Assembly (NCBI GenBank): GCA_965214915.1
Contig: CBDCCP010000001.1
Location: 124,001-188,000 of the forward strand
Source: CATQHP01 sp965214915
Lineage (GTDB): Bacteria; Acidobacteriota; Terriglobia; Bryobacterales; UBA6623
Direction: 5' to 3'
DNA length: 64,000 nucleotides
The notes under the pieces were generated by a model that saw only the letters and a list, made by a program, of their open reading frames with translations, was not told the DNA's origin and did not search any database. This document shows, piece after piece, positions 35,001-43,300 of the stretch. The number at the start of each line of letters is the position of its first letter. Position 1 is the first letter of the stretch. A program made the position numbers and the translations under genes.

Positions 35001-35274
35001 CGCCGCGCCGGCCGAAGGGCAATTCGGCAACACCGGCCGCACGGTGGGCATCGGGCCGGGCGCGGTCAGCGCCGACTTGTCGATCCTCAAGGACTTCAAC
35101 TTCGACGAGCACAAGCGCTTGCAGTTCCGCGTCGAGATGCTGAACTTCATCAACCACACGAACTTCAATCTGCCGGAGCAGCGCCGCAACGTCGGCGGCG
35201 CGGGTCTGGTCCGCTCCACGGCCCCCGGTCTCGGCTCGCGCATCATCCAACTCGGGCTGCACTTCAAGTTTTAA
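32020..35274 (+). CDS. TonB-dependent receptor, Oar-like, with carboxypeptidase-regulatory domain
   Basis: 1084 aa. The signal peptide ends near PVWAQ. SLTGTVTDASGAVIPGASVQ opens the regulatory beta-sandwich. The plug carries ENMPLINRRAAQLARLNGF, MWTLDGGIVQN and MGRTGGGMVRMTTRSGTNEY, and the barrel ends IIQLGLHFKF with a terminal Phe. G-rich bases (GGGGGGC) precede the ATG. It is paralogous to the receptor at 12312 but differs in the plug. The substrate is unknown. A strong hairpin ends the gene. It probably acts alone, since neighbours are a CoA-transferase and a DUF1697 gene. Confidence 0.93.
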   Translation: MNPSLFRRLASIGLLTALLTVPVWAQRSASLTGTVTDASGAVIPGASVQLVNLATGEQFFAESNESGNYIFPLLPPGMYDLTVEQQGFKAYSQPGIQMETGVTARADVALEVGVVTEVVTVEADIPQLQTEQSAVGAVVRRETIENMPLINRRAAQLARLNGFIVQRGRGSNFTMAGGRGNNAMWTLDGGIVQNLTLGVSTLTFNPPVEALQEFNVNISNYSADMGRTGGGMVRMTTRSGTNEYHGSAYNFLRNDAMDARNFFAADRAKLRRNQFGASFGGPIAKDKTHFFLNYEGTIQRNAVTRFARVPLPAELAGDLSGVRSNVRDPLSGEDFPNAVIPQNRMDSVGSAIANLFPAPNQPNRPTRNNNYSLNEPLSNDAHVGVFRIDHIFSENDRVFFRFLGSGNTAVNNGIYPTPGVDPWHFIRDNQYINWSPTWFHNFSPTFIMETRYTWVQRKHINTSGGADKGWPEKLGLTGTNERFFPRVNLPGLTPFGRGNHERIQTPIRTDMLVQSFTSIKGNHTIKFGYEWRYAANKDKFNGRAGGNFSFNNQATRDTLASLLLGHVAGAGRLESFFIKSRANAYAAFLQDDWKVTSKLTLNLGLRWDMDQPRWEEFDNRQNQFRREPINPVAGVPGVAAFSGRDGIPKWAHGFDKNNIYPRVGLAYRLNDKTVIRAGGSVVSSGAYDQATPVTANLGFSIQGDFVSPDNGRTAVFQFQDGLPFIPEPTEADLNFGFGAVPIGERTTTQVDFFEYSDRRNPYMVTWNFNIQRQLPSNMLFEVGYLATIGKKLAAPGFRHINQTPPWIVDSLLAEGIRPTQVHRPFPQFSNVRVVSAAIGNSNYHGLNFKIEKRYSAGLHFSANYTWSKLIDDVEARGELGGNAGNNAWANFYDRAGDRGLGGNHIAHRFIWSSVYELPFAKNADGALRQIAGGWSFGLISEFRSGSPFGVIERNAASCRCFAPTLRSDAVGSFEKNPAWRDNVLDEPYFLTGAFAAPAEGQFGNTGRTVGIGPGAVSADLSILKDFNFDEHKRLQFRVEMLNFINHTNFNLPEQRRNVGGAGLVRSTAPGLGSRIIQLGLHFKF

Positions 35275-35308
35275 CTCGTAAGCTATAGCTCGAGAAAGGC
35301 TTACTTAA

Positions 35309-35344
35309 CCGAATCCGGGCGGGTTCTTCCCCGCCCGGATTCGG
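35309..35344 (+). terminator. Perfect 15-bp hairpin downstream of TonB receptor
   Basis: CCGAATCCGGGCGGG (35309-35323), loop TTCTTC, perfect complement at 35330-35344. No T-run follows, so this may be a Rho-assisted terminator or an mRNA-stabilising end. It lies 35 bases after the receptor stop and ends 10 bases before the DUF1697 start. Confidence 0.6.
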
Positions 35345-35354
35345 CGGAACCGGC

Positions 35355-35897
35355 ATGTACGCGGCCATGCTCAGGGGGATCAACGTCGGCGGACGGAACA
35401 AACTGCCGATGAAGGACCTGGCGGCAATCTTCCGAGAGGCGGGATGCAGCCGCGTAAAAACGTACATCCAGAGCGGAAACGCGGTTTTCGACGCTCCCGA
35501 GCGGACGGCCCGCCGAATTCCCGAGACCGTTCCCGCGGTAATCGCGGCGCGGTACGGCTATCGGACGCCTCTGATTTTGCGCACGGCGGCGGAACTCGCG
35601 GGCACGGTCGAGGCGAACCCCTTTTTACGCAAGGCCGCGAACCCAAAAGCGCTGCACGCGGTCTTCCTCGCGACGGCGCCGGGACCCGCCCGCGCCGCCG
35701 CGCTCGACCCGCACCGCTCGCCGCCGGACGAATTCGTTGTCTCCGGCCGCGAGATCTATCTGCACTGCCCCAACGGACTCGCGCGCACGAAGCTGACCAA
35801 CGCCTGGTTCGACTCGCAGTTAGCGACCGTCAGCACGATCCGCGGCTGGAATACGGTGCTGCAACTGCTGAAGCTCGCAGAGCAAGATTGCCAATAA
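35355..35897 (+). CDS. DUF1697 domain protein
   Basis: 180 aa. The family opening YAAMLRGINVGGRNKLPMKD and YIQSGNAVF are unmistakable, and the end ATVSTIRGWNTVLQLLKLAE matches the usual DUF1697 C-terminus. The biochemical role is unknown. The last 45 coding bases (from 35853) are the beginning of the 160-bp exact direct repeat that recurs at 45081, so the 3' end of this gene marks the left boundary of an accessory island, a position often used by integrating elements. Confidence 0.88.
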   Translation: MYAAMLRGINVGGRNKLPMKDLAAIFREAGCSRVKTYIQSGNAVFDAPERTARRIPETVPAVIAARYGYRTPLILRTAAELAGTVEANPFLRKAANPKALHAVFLATAPGPARAAALDPHRSPPDEFVVSGREIYLHCPNGLARTKLTNAWFDSQLATVSTIRGWNTVLQLLKLAEQDCQ

Positions 35898-36252
35898 CTG
35901 CAAGCACTCTGGAATTTTCAAGCCGCCCCGCGCCGCTTTCATCACGATCTAACGGCCCCAGCGCATGGGATTCGGTCCCCGTTCACGCCGTGCGGAGAGC
36001 CATAAAATCGGGAATTACCCATCGAGCCGGCCAAAAAGTCGTCTCCCTGCTATGTCCGCCCCAAGTCCGACACCTGTCGACCGGATAACCCCTAAAATAT
36101 AACAATCCATACAAATCATTAACGTATGTAATTTTTTTGGAAACCGCTTGTTATTCGGCCCGGCTCGGCTTACGATGGTAATCGACCAATGGCCTTAAAG
36201 CAAAACTGGAGCGGGTTGCAATCGCGCTTGCCGTTCCTTTACACTGAAAAAA
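35853..36252 (+). repeat. Island-flanking direct repeat, copy A
   Basis: Bases 35853-36012 are identical to 45081-45240 (160 bp, offset 9,228). Similarity continues more loosely to the octamer array (36252 versus 45492), with strong matches through GTAATTTTTT at about 36138. The copy starts in the DUF1697 coding 3' end. Its distal part (36080-36140) is markedly AT-rich for this genome. Confidence 0.92.
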
Positions 36253-36332
36253 CGCCAGCACGCCAGCACGCCAGCACGCCAGCACGCCAGCACGCCAGCA
36301 CGCCAGCACGCCAGCACGCCAGCACGCCAGCA
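36253..36332. repeat. VNTR: ten perfect copies of an 8-bp unit
   Basis: CGCCAGCA repeated exactly ten times with no interruption. The equivalent place next to repeat copy B (45493-45516) holds three degenerate units of the same pattern (GCCGGCGT, GCCGGCGC, GCCGGCAA). Array length is likely unstable by replication slippage. Confidence 0.97.
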
Positions 36333-36489
36333 TTTAAGGTGTAGCGCGCTCGACGCGCTCCCGGTCCCTTTTTTCCCCGCATTCCGTTTCCTGTGGGCTG
36401 GGAAGTCCGCGCTAAGCGCCACGTTGCTGCGTGACGGCGTCCGCCCTGAATCCACCGCGACAATCGACCGGCGAATCGCCGAACTCACC

Positions 36490-36556
36490 GGTGTAGCGCC
36501 GGACGGGTTGGGCAATCTCTACTTTGCCGGTACCGGGAACCACCGCATCCGCAAGG
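36490..36556 (+). pseudogene. NHL-repeat fragment at the head of cassette 1
   Basis: Reads LTGVAPDGLGNLYFAGTGNH and RIRKV in one frame, an NHL-repeat blade like those of the protease at 40334, with no start or partner blades. A further decayed copy lies at about 39605-39660, again just before the small-protein gene. Both appear to be left over from the 3' part of an older NHL-containing gene in the tandem array. Confidence 0.6.
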
Positions 36557-36645
36557 TGAGTGTGGAATGTGGAATAACGATTTTTACCAGTTCACTGCGC
36601 CCAACCTCGCGCAGCGACTCGCGCTTAAGAACAAGGAGAAACACC

Positions 36646-37196
36646 ATGCACTTGAACGACATAGGACACGTTGAAAGCCAAACGAAAGACCCGGAAAGCG
36701 GAGAGCTAACGATTACCGGTTTGTTTCGATTCGCTCCCGGAGGCGATCGACAGGCATTTCAAAGCACAAGGCAATCTGTTGCAGCGCTGCTCGCGGCGCC
36801 TGTATTGGGTCGGCGGAACCGCAATCCGCGAGGCAGCGGGGCAAACGCTGCAGCTTTCTTCGAGATTGCGCTACGAGCAGTGGGTCTGCGGTGGAGTAAA
36901 AATACGACTGTTCCGAGACACGAAGACGGTCGAATGGGAGTTGGTCGTAACCGATTACGGAAAGGAACTGAGTATCGTCGCGCGGGTAACGAACGTTCGA
37001 AATCTTTCTCCCCACCTGGAAAGGATGCTGGGCCTACGAGTAGAGCAAGAGATTCGAAATCCCTGTGCCCATGCCGCCCGAAGAAGCGTGCAGCGATTTC
37101 GAGTTGGAGGAAATCGAGTTCAGCCGGGATGCCCATGGGAGAGTATGTCTCGAAGCGACCGTATCGTGTCCTCTGCCGGAAGTCAGTGCGACGTGA
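36646..37196 (+). pseudogene. Frameshifted copy of the cassette small protein
   Basis: Aligned base by base with the intact copy at 39726-40280, this copy has one extra base near 36715 (ATTACCGG versus ATTAAGG) and another near 37053 (GATTCGAAATC versus GATTCAAATC). Each insertion moves the reading frame by one. Following the three frames in order recovers IGHVESQTKDPESGELTI, then WVGGTAIREAAGQTLQLSSR, then FELEEIEFSRDAHGRV, with a TGA at 37194-37196. The start ATG and surroundings are preserved. Sequencing error is possible, but two independent indels point to decay. Confidence 0.8.
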
Positions 37197-37226
37197 GACG
37201 CCGGGCGATGTGAGTCGGAGCAAACA

Positions 37227-39533
37227 ATGGAGGTAGGTGGGCGATGCGCGGCTCGGGCGCTTTTTCTGGCATTCGTGTTGGCGGCGCCGCCGGCTTGGGG
37301 GCAAGCGGTCGAGCCGGAATTAGAGGCGGTCGGGCCGGCGTGGTTCGACGGCGGGCAACGGTCGAAGGCGGCGGCCGAACGCGAGGTCGAGGCCCGGCCG
37401 CCCAGCCTGGGGTTGAACCTTACGCCACCCGCCGCGGCGGCGTTGCCGCCGTTAAGTCCCGACGAGTTGGCTCGCTTGCGGCCGCACGGGGGCTTGGTCT
37501 TCATCGGCGTCCACCGCGCGCTGCCCGAAGAGGCGGCGGAGTCGAGCTTTTCCGGCGTGGCCGCCCGGACGACCGTCACAGGAGCGTGGCAGGCGACCGT
37601 GGTCGGCAGGCTCTGGCGCTTGCAGGTAACCTCTCCCGGCGCCCGCGCGCTGCGCATCCATTTCCAGGACTTCGACGCGGGCAAGGGCAGCGTCTGGGTC
37701 CACGCGGCGGACGGGCAGATCGACGGGCCGCACAGCGGCAGGGGCATGTGGGGCGACGGAGATTTCTGGAGCGACATCGTTTTCGGCGACAGCGCGACGA
37801 TCGAGTATCGGCCCGACCCGGCGGCGGCGCCTGCGGCGGCCGCGCCCTTCCGCATCGCCGCGGTCAGTCATATCCGGAGCGTTCCCGGACTTATCGGCGG
37901 AGACGGCCCACCGGCGGGGGCCGCCGAGGCAAAGTCCCGCACAGGAAACCCCAGCGAAAGACTTGTTGCGGCGGAAGCGCAGAGCTTATCGAGCGGGCCG
38001 CCTTCCCCGGCCGGCCACACGGAGCCGGCGCCTTGCCACCAAGACGTAAGCTGCTATTCCGATTTTTCGCCGGATGCGACGGGAGTTGCGCACATTCAAT
38101 TCGAGAATGAAAAAGGTTCTAGAGTTTGCTCGGGTGCGCTGCTGAACGACAGGCATGATACCCGTACCCCCTATTTCCTGACCGCCGCCCATTGCATCAA
38201 TACCGACGCGGAGGCGCGGACCGTGATCGCGTACTGGCGTTATCGAACGCAGACCTGCAACGGAACTCCGCCCAGTCGAAGCAGCGTGCCGAGAACCCAG
38301 GGCGCGCGTCTGCTCGCAACCATGGACGGCGGCGTCCGCCCCGACGGTATTCGCGTCAGCACGGGCGGCGATGCGACATTGCTGCGGCTTGCAGAAGCTC
38401 CGCCGGCAGGCACTTGGTTCCTGGGATGGGATGCGGGACCTCAATCTGTCGGCACGTCGGTCACCGGCATTCATCATCCCGCCGGCTCCTACAAGCGGAT
38501 TTCTTTCGGCCGGATCGCATCGCAAGAGTATTCCTACCACGAAGTCTCCTGGTCGCGAGGCCTCACCGAGCCCGGCTCTTCCGGCTCTCCGCTTTTCGAA
38601 GGCTTCGAGGGGAGCGGAACAGTGATTGGCATATCTAGTTTCCTCGAGCGGGACGACGAGCACGAAGACCTCTGCCTGACAAATCCGATCACCGGTTACA
38701 TGAAATTCAGCGATTTCTATCCCCGTATCCGCCGGTTTTTATGGCCTGAAACCGAAACTGGGCCGACGATCTCTTCGAACGGCATCGTGCTCGCCACGGG
38801 AACTCCGGTCGTCAACCGTATCTCCCCCAACGCCCTCATCTCCGTTTTCGGACAAGATTTCGCGCCGCAAGGGACGCAGGCATCGAGCCCCGTGCTGGAC
38901 GCCGCGGGCCGGGTCGCCTCCAAGCTGGCCGATACCTGCCTGGAGATCGACGGCCGGCGCGCACCGCTGTTTGCGGTCTTTCCGACTCAGATCAACGCCC
39001 AAACCCCGCACAACCTGGCTTCGGGCGCGCAGTCGGTAGAAGTCATTCGCGGCTGTGGCACGGGGGAGGAGCGGCGCGGCAGGGGGTCTGTTTTCGTCCG
39101 CTCCGTCACGCCGGCGCTTTTCAACTTCAGGAGCAATCCCAGCGGGCGCAATCCGATCGCAGCGCTGCACGGCGGAGGTCTGAGACTTGCCGGGGCGCCC
39201 GGACTGATTCCCGGGGTGGCCTTCACCCCGGCCGAGCCGGGAGAGTACGTCATTCTGTTTGGAACCGGCTTCGGGACCACCCAGCCGCCGTTGGCAGCAG
39301 GCCAAATCCCGGGAGGCCCAGTCTCTCTCGCGAGCACGGTCTCGTTTACGTTCGGCGGCATCGCTGTTCCGCCGCGAGACATTTTCTATGCGGGCGCGAC
39401 CCCCTGCTGCGCCGGCCTTTATCAATTCACGGTGCGCGTGCCGCGCGGCCTGCCCAACGGCGACGCATCCGTGATCGCCACCGTGCGGGGCGCCTCGCCC
39501 CCCGCAGGGCCGTTCCTCACGGTGAGGAGGTAG
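37227..39533 (+). CDS. Secreted trypsin-like serine protease with TIGR03437 C-terminal module (cassette 1)
   Basis: 768 aa. ATG with GGAG six bases upstream. Signal peptide to PAWGQ, then a pro-region with a beta-jellyroll-like part (RALRIHFQDFDAGKGSVWVH). The chymotrypsin-fold protease resembles lysyl-endopeptidase-type enzymes: His322 (FLTAAHC), Asp382 (GGDATLL), Ser452 (PGSSGSP). The C-terminal ~250 residues form the TIGR03437 module (RISPNALISVFGQDFAPQGT, FAVFPTQINAQTP, FGTGFGTTQPPLAAGQIPGG, ATPCCAGLYQFTVRVPRGLP), characteristic of Solibacter-type secreted proteins. Paralogue at 40334. It probably cleaves external protein at basic residues (inferred). Confidence 0.9.
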   Translation: MEVGGRCAARALFLAFVLAAPPAWGQAVEPELEAVGPAWFDGGQRSKAAAEREVEARPPSLGLNLTPPAAAALPPLSPDELARLRPHGGLVFIGVHRALPEEAAESSFSGVAARTTVTGAWQATVVGRLWRLQVTSPGARALRIHFQDFDAGKGSVWVHAADGQIDGPHSGRGMWGDGDFWSDIVFGDSATIEYRPDPAAAPAAAAPFRIAAVSHIRSVPGLIGGDGPPAGAAEAKSRTGNPSERLVAAEAQSLSSGPPSPAGHTEPAPCHQDVSCYSDFSPDATGVAHIQFENEKGSRVCSGALLNDRHDTRTPYFLTAAHCINTDAEARTVIAYWRYRTQTCNGTPPSRSSVPRTQGARLLATMDGGVRPDGIRVSTGGDATLLRLAEAPPAGTWFLGWDAGPQSVGTSVTGIHHPAGSYKRISFGRIASQEYSYHEVSWSRGLTEPGSSGSPLFEGFEGSGTVIGISSFLERDDEHEDLCLTNPITGYMKFSDFYPRIRRFLWPETETGPTISSNGIVLATGTPVVNRISPNALISVFGQDFAPQGTQASSPVLDAAGRVASKLADTCLEIDGRRAPLFAVFPTQINAQTPHNLASGAQSVEVIRGCGTGEERRGRGSVFVRSVTPALFNFRSNPSGRNPIAALHGGGLRLAGAPGLIPGVAFTPAEPGEYVILFGTGFGTTQPPLAAGQIPGGPVSLASTVSFTFGGIAVPPRDIFYAGATPCCAGLYQFTVRVPRGLPNGDASVIATVRGASPPAGPFLTVRR

Positions 39534-39725
39534 TAGAGCGACAACGGATAAGAGGCATTTATGTAGGAGAAAGCGTTCAGGCAGAAATTGAGGACTCCAT
39601 GGCGTTTCGGTATTGGCAACCTCTTACTTTGCCGCTACCGGGAACCACCGTATCCGCAAGGCGAGGGGTGGAATAACGATTTTTGCAGCTCGCTGCGCAC
39701 AACTTTCGCGCAGCAGGACGCGCTT
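39534..39725. other. Junction between cassettes 1 and 2
   Basis: Starts with AGAGCGACAACGGATAAG and GGCATTT, a tail also found after the protease at 44059 and after the stub at 47442. It then carries a decayed NHL fragment and the leader GTGGAATAACGATTTTT, shared with the region before 36646. Confidence 0.65.
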
Positions 39726-40280
39726 ATGAACATAGATTTGAAAGACATTGGACACGTTGCAAGCCAAACGAAAGACCCGGAAAGCGGAGAGCTAACGATT
39801 AAGGTTTGTTTTGATTCGCTACCGGAGGCGATCGACAGGGTTCTCAAGGAGAAAGGCAATCTGTTGCAGTGCTGCTCGTGGCGCCTGTATTGGGTCGGCG
39901 CAACCACAATCCGCGAGGCGGGGCAAACGCTGAAGCTTTCTTCGAGATTGCTCTACGAGCGGTGGGTCTGCATCCCGAGAATACAAGTAAAACTACTTCA
40001 AGACACGAAGACGGTCGAATGGGAATTGGTTTTAATCGATTACGGAAGAGAATTGCGTATTGTCGCGCGGGTAACGAACGTTCGCAATCTTGCTCCCCAC
40101 TTGGAAATGCTGTCCGAGATGCGAGTAGCAAAAGAGATTCAAATCCCTGTGCCCATGCCGTCCGAAGGAGCATGCAGCGATTTCGAGTTGGAGGAAATCG
40201 AGTTCAGCCGGGACGCCAATGGGAGGGTAGGTCTCAAAGCGACCGTACAGCGCCCTCTGTCGGAGGTCAGCGCGGCATGA
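39726..40280 (+). CDS. Cassette small protein of unrecognised family (intact copy)
   Basis: 184 aa, no family recognised and no signal peptide. Alternating short strands and helices: IGHVASQTKDPESGELTIKV, a DSLPEAIDRVLKEKG helix, WRLYWVGATTIREAGQTLKL, KLLQDTKTVEWELVLIDYGR, ELRIVARVTNVRNL and a final FELEEIEFSRDANGRVGLKA strand pair. This looks like a compact beta-rich cytosolic domain. It ends 12 bases before the first possible start of the secreted protease. The same pairing (as a pseudogene) precedes the other protease, so it may be the protease's inhibitor or immunity-like partner, or a regulator; this is inference from context. Confidence 0.78.
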   Translation: MNIDLKDIGHVASQTKDPESGELTIKVCFDSLPEAIDRVLKEKGNLLQCCSWRLYWVGATTIREAGQTLKLSSRLLYERWVCIPRIQVKLLQDTKTVEWELVLIDYGRELRIVARVTNVRNLAPHLEMLSEMRVAKEIQIPVPMPSEGACSDFELEEIEFSRDANGRVGLKATVQRPLSEVSAA

Positions 40281-40291
40281 GCCGCCGGACG

Positions 40292-40354
40292 ATGCGAGGA
40301 GGAGCAAACAAGATGCGAGGAGGAGCAAATAAGATGCGAGGAGGGGCAAACAAC
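40292..40354 (+). repeat. 21-bp tandem repeat carrying Shine-Dalgarno and ATG
   Basis: Three units starting at ATG 40292, 40313 and 40334, each ATGCGAGGAGG followed by (A/G)GCAAA and ending AAG/AAC. Every unit contains GAGGAGG eight bases before the next in-frame ATG, so each ATG after the first has an ideal ribosome-binding site supplied by the preceding unit. The units encode MRGGANK. Confidence 0.9.
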
Positions 40355-43300
40355 GGAGACAGGGGGAGATGCGCGGCTCGGGCGCTTTTTTCTTTCTTTG
40401 CATTCGTCCTGGCGGCGGCGCCTGCTTGGGGGCAAAGTGAGGTGCAGCCGGTTTCGGATTACAGTTTCGAGGAGTCGAGGGTTTTCGAGGACGAACCGGA
40501 TTTGAAAGCGGCGGCGGCGCGGCCGCCCAGCCTGGAACTGAGTCTTGAAGCGCCCGCCGCGGCGGTGACTCTGTCGGCTCCGGGTCCCGACGAGTTGGCT
40601 CGCATGCAGCCGCAAGCAGGCCCGACGCGTGTCGGCATTCATCGTTCCTTGCCGGAAGGGACGGTTGCGCCGAAATCTTCCGGCGGAGTCGCCGGGACGA
40701 CTGTCGAAGGCGCGTGGCAAACGACCATGGTCGGACGGCTCTGGCGCCTGCGGGTAACCTCTACCGGAGCCCGCGCTCTGCGCATTCACTTTCAAGACTT
40801 CGAAGTCGGTAAGGGGAGCGTCTGGCTCCATGCGGCGGACGGGCAGATCGACGGGCCTTATAGCGGCAGGGGCATGTACGGCGACGGCGATTTCTGGAGC
40901 GGCATTGTCTTCGGCGACAACGCAATTATCGAGTATCTGCCCGATCCTACGGCGTTGTGGAAAGAGGACGCGCCGTTCCGCATCGCCGCTATCAGCCATA
41001 TCTGGGTCGGCCCTGAACTCATGGGCGCCGCCGGCAGCCCGCAGACGCCGGTTGTCGTGGCGCAATCCCAAGCGGAAAGCCCCGCCGAAAAACTTGTTTC
41101 GGCGGGAGCGCGGAACTTGTCAAGCGAACGGCCTTCCCCATCCATAGCACGCTGCCACCTTGACGTATCTTGCTTCTCCGAATGGTTGAGTACAGCGCGG
41201 AGCGTTGCGCATATTGTGTTTCAAGGCGATGGAGGAGGCGCCTATCTCTGTTCGGGCGTACTGATAAACGACAGGCAGAGCACCGGAACCCCCTATTTCC
41301 TCACCGCCGCTCACTGCATAGATACCGACACAGAGGCGCGGAGCATGGTCGCATACTGGCACTATCAGACGCAAACTTGCAACGGGAACGCCCCCAGTCG
41401 CAATTCAAGAACCGTTCCGATCACTCAAGGCGCGAGACTGTTAGTAACCAGGAACGGCGGTGTCTCGGCCGCGGGCATCAGAACTGATAGGGGACAAGAT
41501 TGGTCGCTGCTGCTGCTTGCATCCCTTCCGCCAAATTATTTACTTTCGGGATGGGATCCCAGAGATTATTCCGGCGGCCGAGCAATCACCGCTATTCATC
41601 ATCCCGGCGGCTCGCATAAGCGGATTGCTTTCGGCAATATCCTCGGCGGAATAGGCAGCTATTACGAGCACACTCGCTGGCAGCAAGGCCTGACGGAACC
41701 CGGGTCTTCCGGCTCCCCGATTTTCCTCAATAGTTCTAAGCGGCTAACTGGAGTGCTATCCTGGGGCAGAGGAGCTAACGAGGTCCCCTGTCAGGACACC
41801 CCTACTGCCGGGTACAATACATTCCAGGATATCTATCCCGTTATCCGTCCGTTCCTCGAAAGTGAAGTTTCTGTTGCAGCGCTCGAGCCCATAGCCAGGG
41901 TCGCGGGAAACAGGCGGAGCGGATACGACGGGGACGGCGGTTCGGCAACCCAAGCGCGCTTGGCCAACCCCAAAGGATTGGCGGTAGCCGGCAATTCCCT
42001 CTACATTGCCGACGACGACAACAACGTGATTCGCCGGGTCAGCCTGAGCACGGGGAGGATCGCCACGGTCGCGGGAACCGGGACGCACGGATTCAACGGT
42101 GACGGTACGGCAACCCGGGCGCGTCTCTATTCTCCTTGGGGCGTGGACGTGGCAGGAAGCTACCTCTACATTGCCGACAGGGACAACGACCGTATTCGCC
42201 GGGTCAACCTGAGTACAAATAGGATCACTACGGTCGCGGGAAACGGGTCGGATAGCGCCGGCGGGGACGGCGGGGATGCGACCCAAGCGGGGCTATTCCG
42301 TCCTCAGGACGTAGCGGTAGCCGGCGATTACCTCTATATTGCCCAAGCTTACGCCCACCGTATTCGCCGGGTCAACCTGCGCACGGGCAGGATCTTTACG
42401 GTCGCGGGAACCGGGCGTGCCGGCTACAGCGGGGACGGCGGCCAGGCGACCCAGGCGCGGCTGTATTACCCCTGGAGCGTAGCGGTAGGAGGGCGTTATC
42501 TTTACATTGCCGACAGGTACAACAACCGTATCCGCCGGGTCAACCTGAGTACACGTAGGATCACTACGGTCGCGGGAACCGGTAGCAGAAGCTACAGCGG
42601 GGACGGCGGTCCGGCGACCGAGGCGCATCTGAACCGCCCCAGGGGCGTAGATGTGGACGGGTCGGGCAACATTTACATTGCCGACACGGAAAACCACCGT
42701 ATCCGCACAGTGGACGCACAGGGGCGGATAACCACGGTGGCGGGAACCGGGACGGCCGGCTACAGCACCGGCGTAGGAGCCGTAGCGCGTTTGAGTTCCC
42801 CCCAAGCAGTAGAGGTTTCCGGGAATTACCTCTACATTTCCGATATGGGGAACCAAGTCGTTCGTCGATTGCAAATCGAGGCGCCGCAACCGCCGCGAGT
42901 CGGGGGGCAGCTCACGTCCGGGCAAGCCGCCAGGTTCCGCCTGGGGCCGGTCGGCAGCCGGACGCTTTTCAACGGAGACCACTCGTATCGCTTGCAGGTT
43001 CCCGCCAACGCTTCCCGCGTCACCTTAACGCTCGACTCCGACGACAACTCCGTGGACACGGACCTCTATGTGCGTCGCGGGCAGGACGTCAGTACTACCG
43101 GCTCTGCCGACTACCGTTCCACGAGCGGCTCCGGCGACGAAGAGATCGTCATTGACCGCTCCTCCAGTCCGCCGCTGCAGGCCGGAACCTACTACGTCTC
43201 TTTGAGACTCTACGACACGGGCGTCGTCGCCGAAGGCACGCTTACGGCGACAGTGGAACTCGAACAAACGCCGCCCCCCGACACCCCCGATATCTCTTCG

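Larger units (their letters stand above)
36013..36645. other. Gene-free left part of island
   Basis: Holds the diverged end of repeat copy A, the octamer array and a fragment of an NHL repeat. No intact ORF with protein-like composition. The open frame LACWRAGV on the minus strand is only the translated octamer array. Confidence 0.6.

Noticed and set aside
32032..35262. 1076-codon open frame antisense to the second TonB receptor
   Set aside because: Arg/Val/Asp/His-rich translation without domain structure, entirely inside a receptor gene with clear motifs.
36253..36332. Octamer array as a CRISPR
   Set aside because: Units are 8 bp, contiguous and without spacers; no cas genes nearby.
36151..36515. 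Minus-strand frames encoding repeated LACWRAGV
   Set aside because: This is only the translation of the 8-bp octamer array; flanks are not protein-like.
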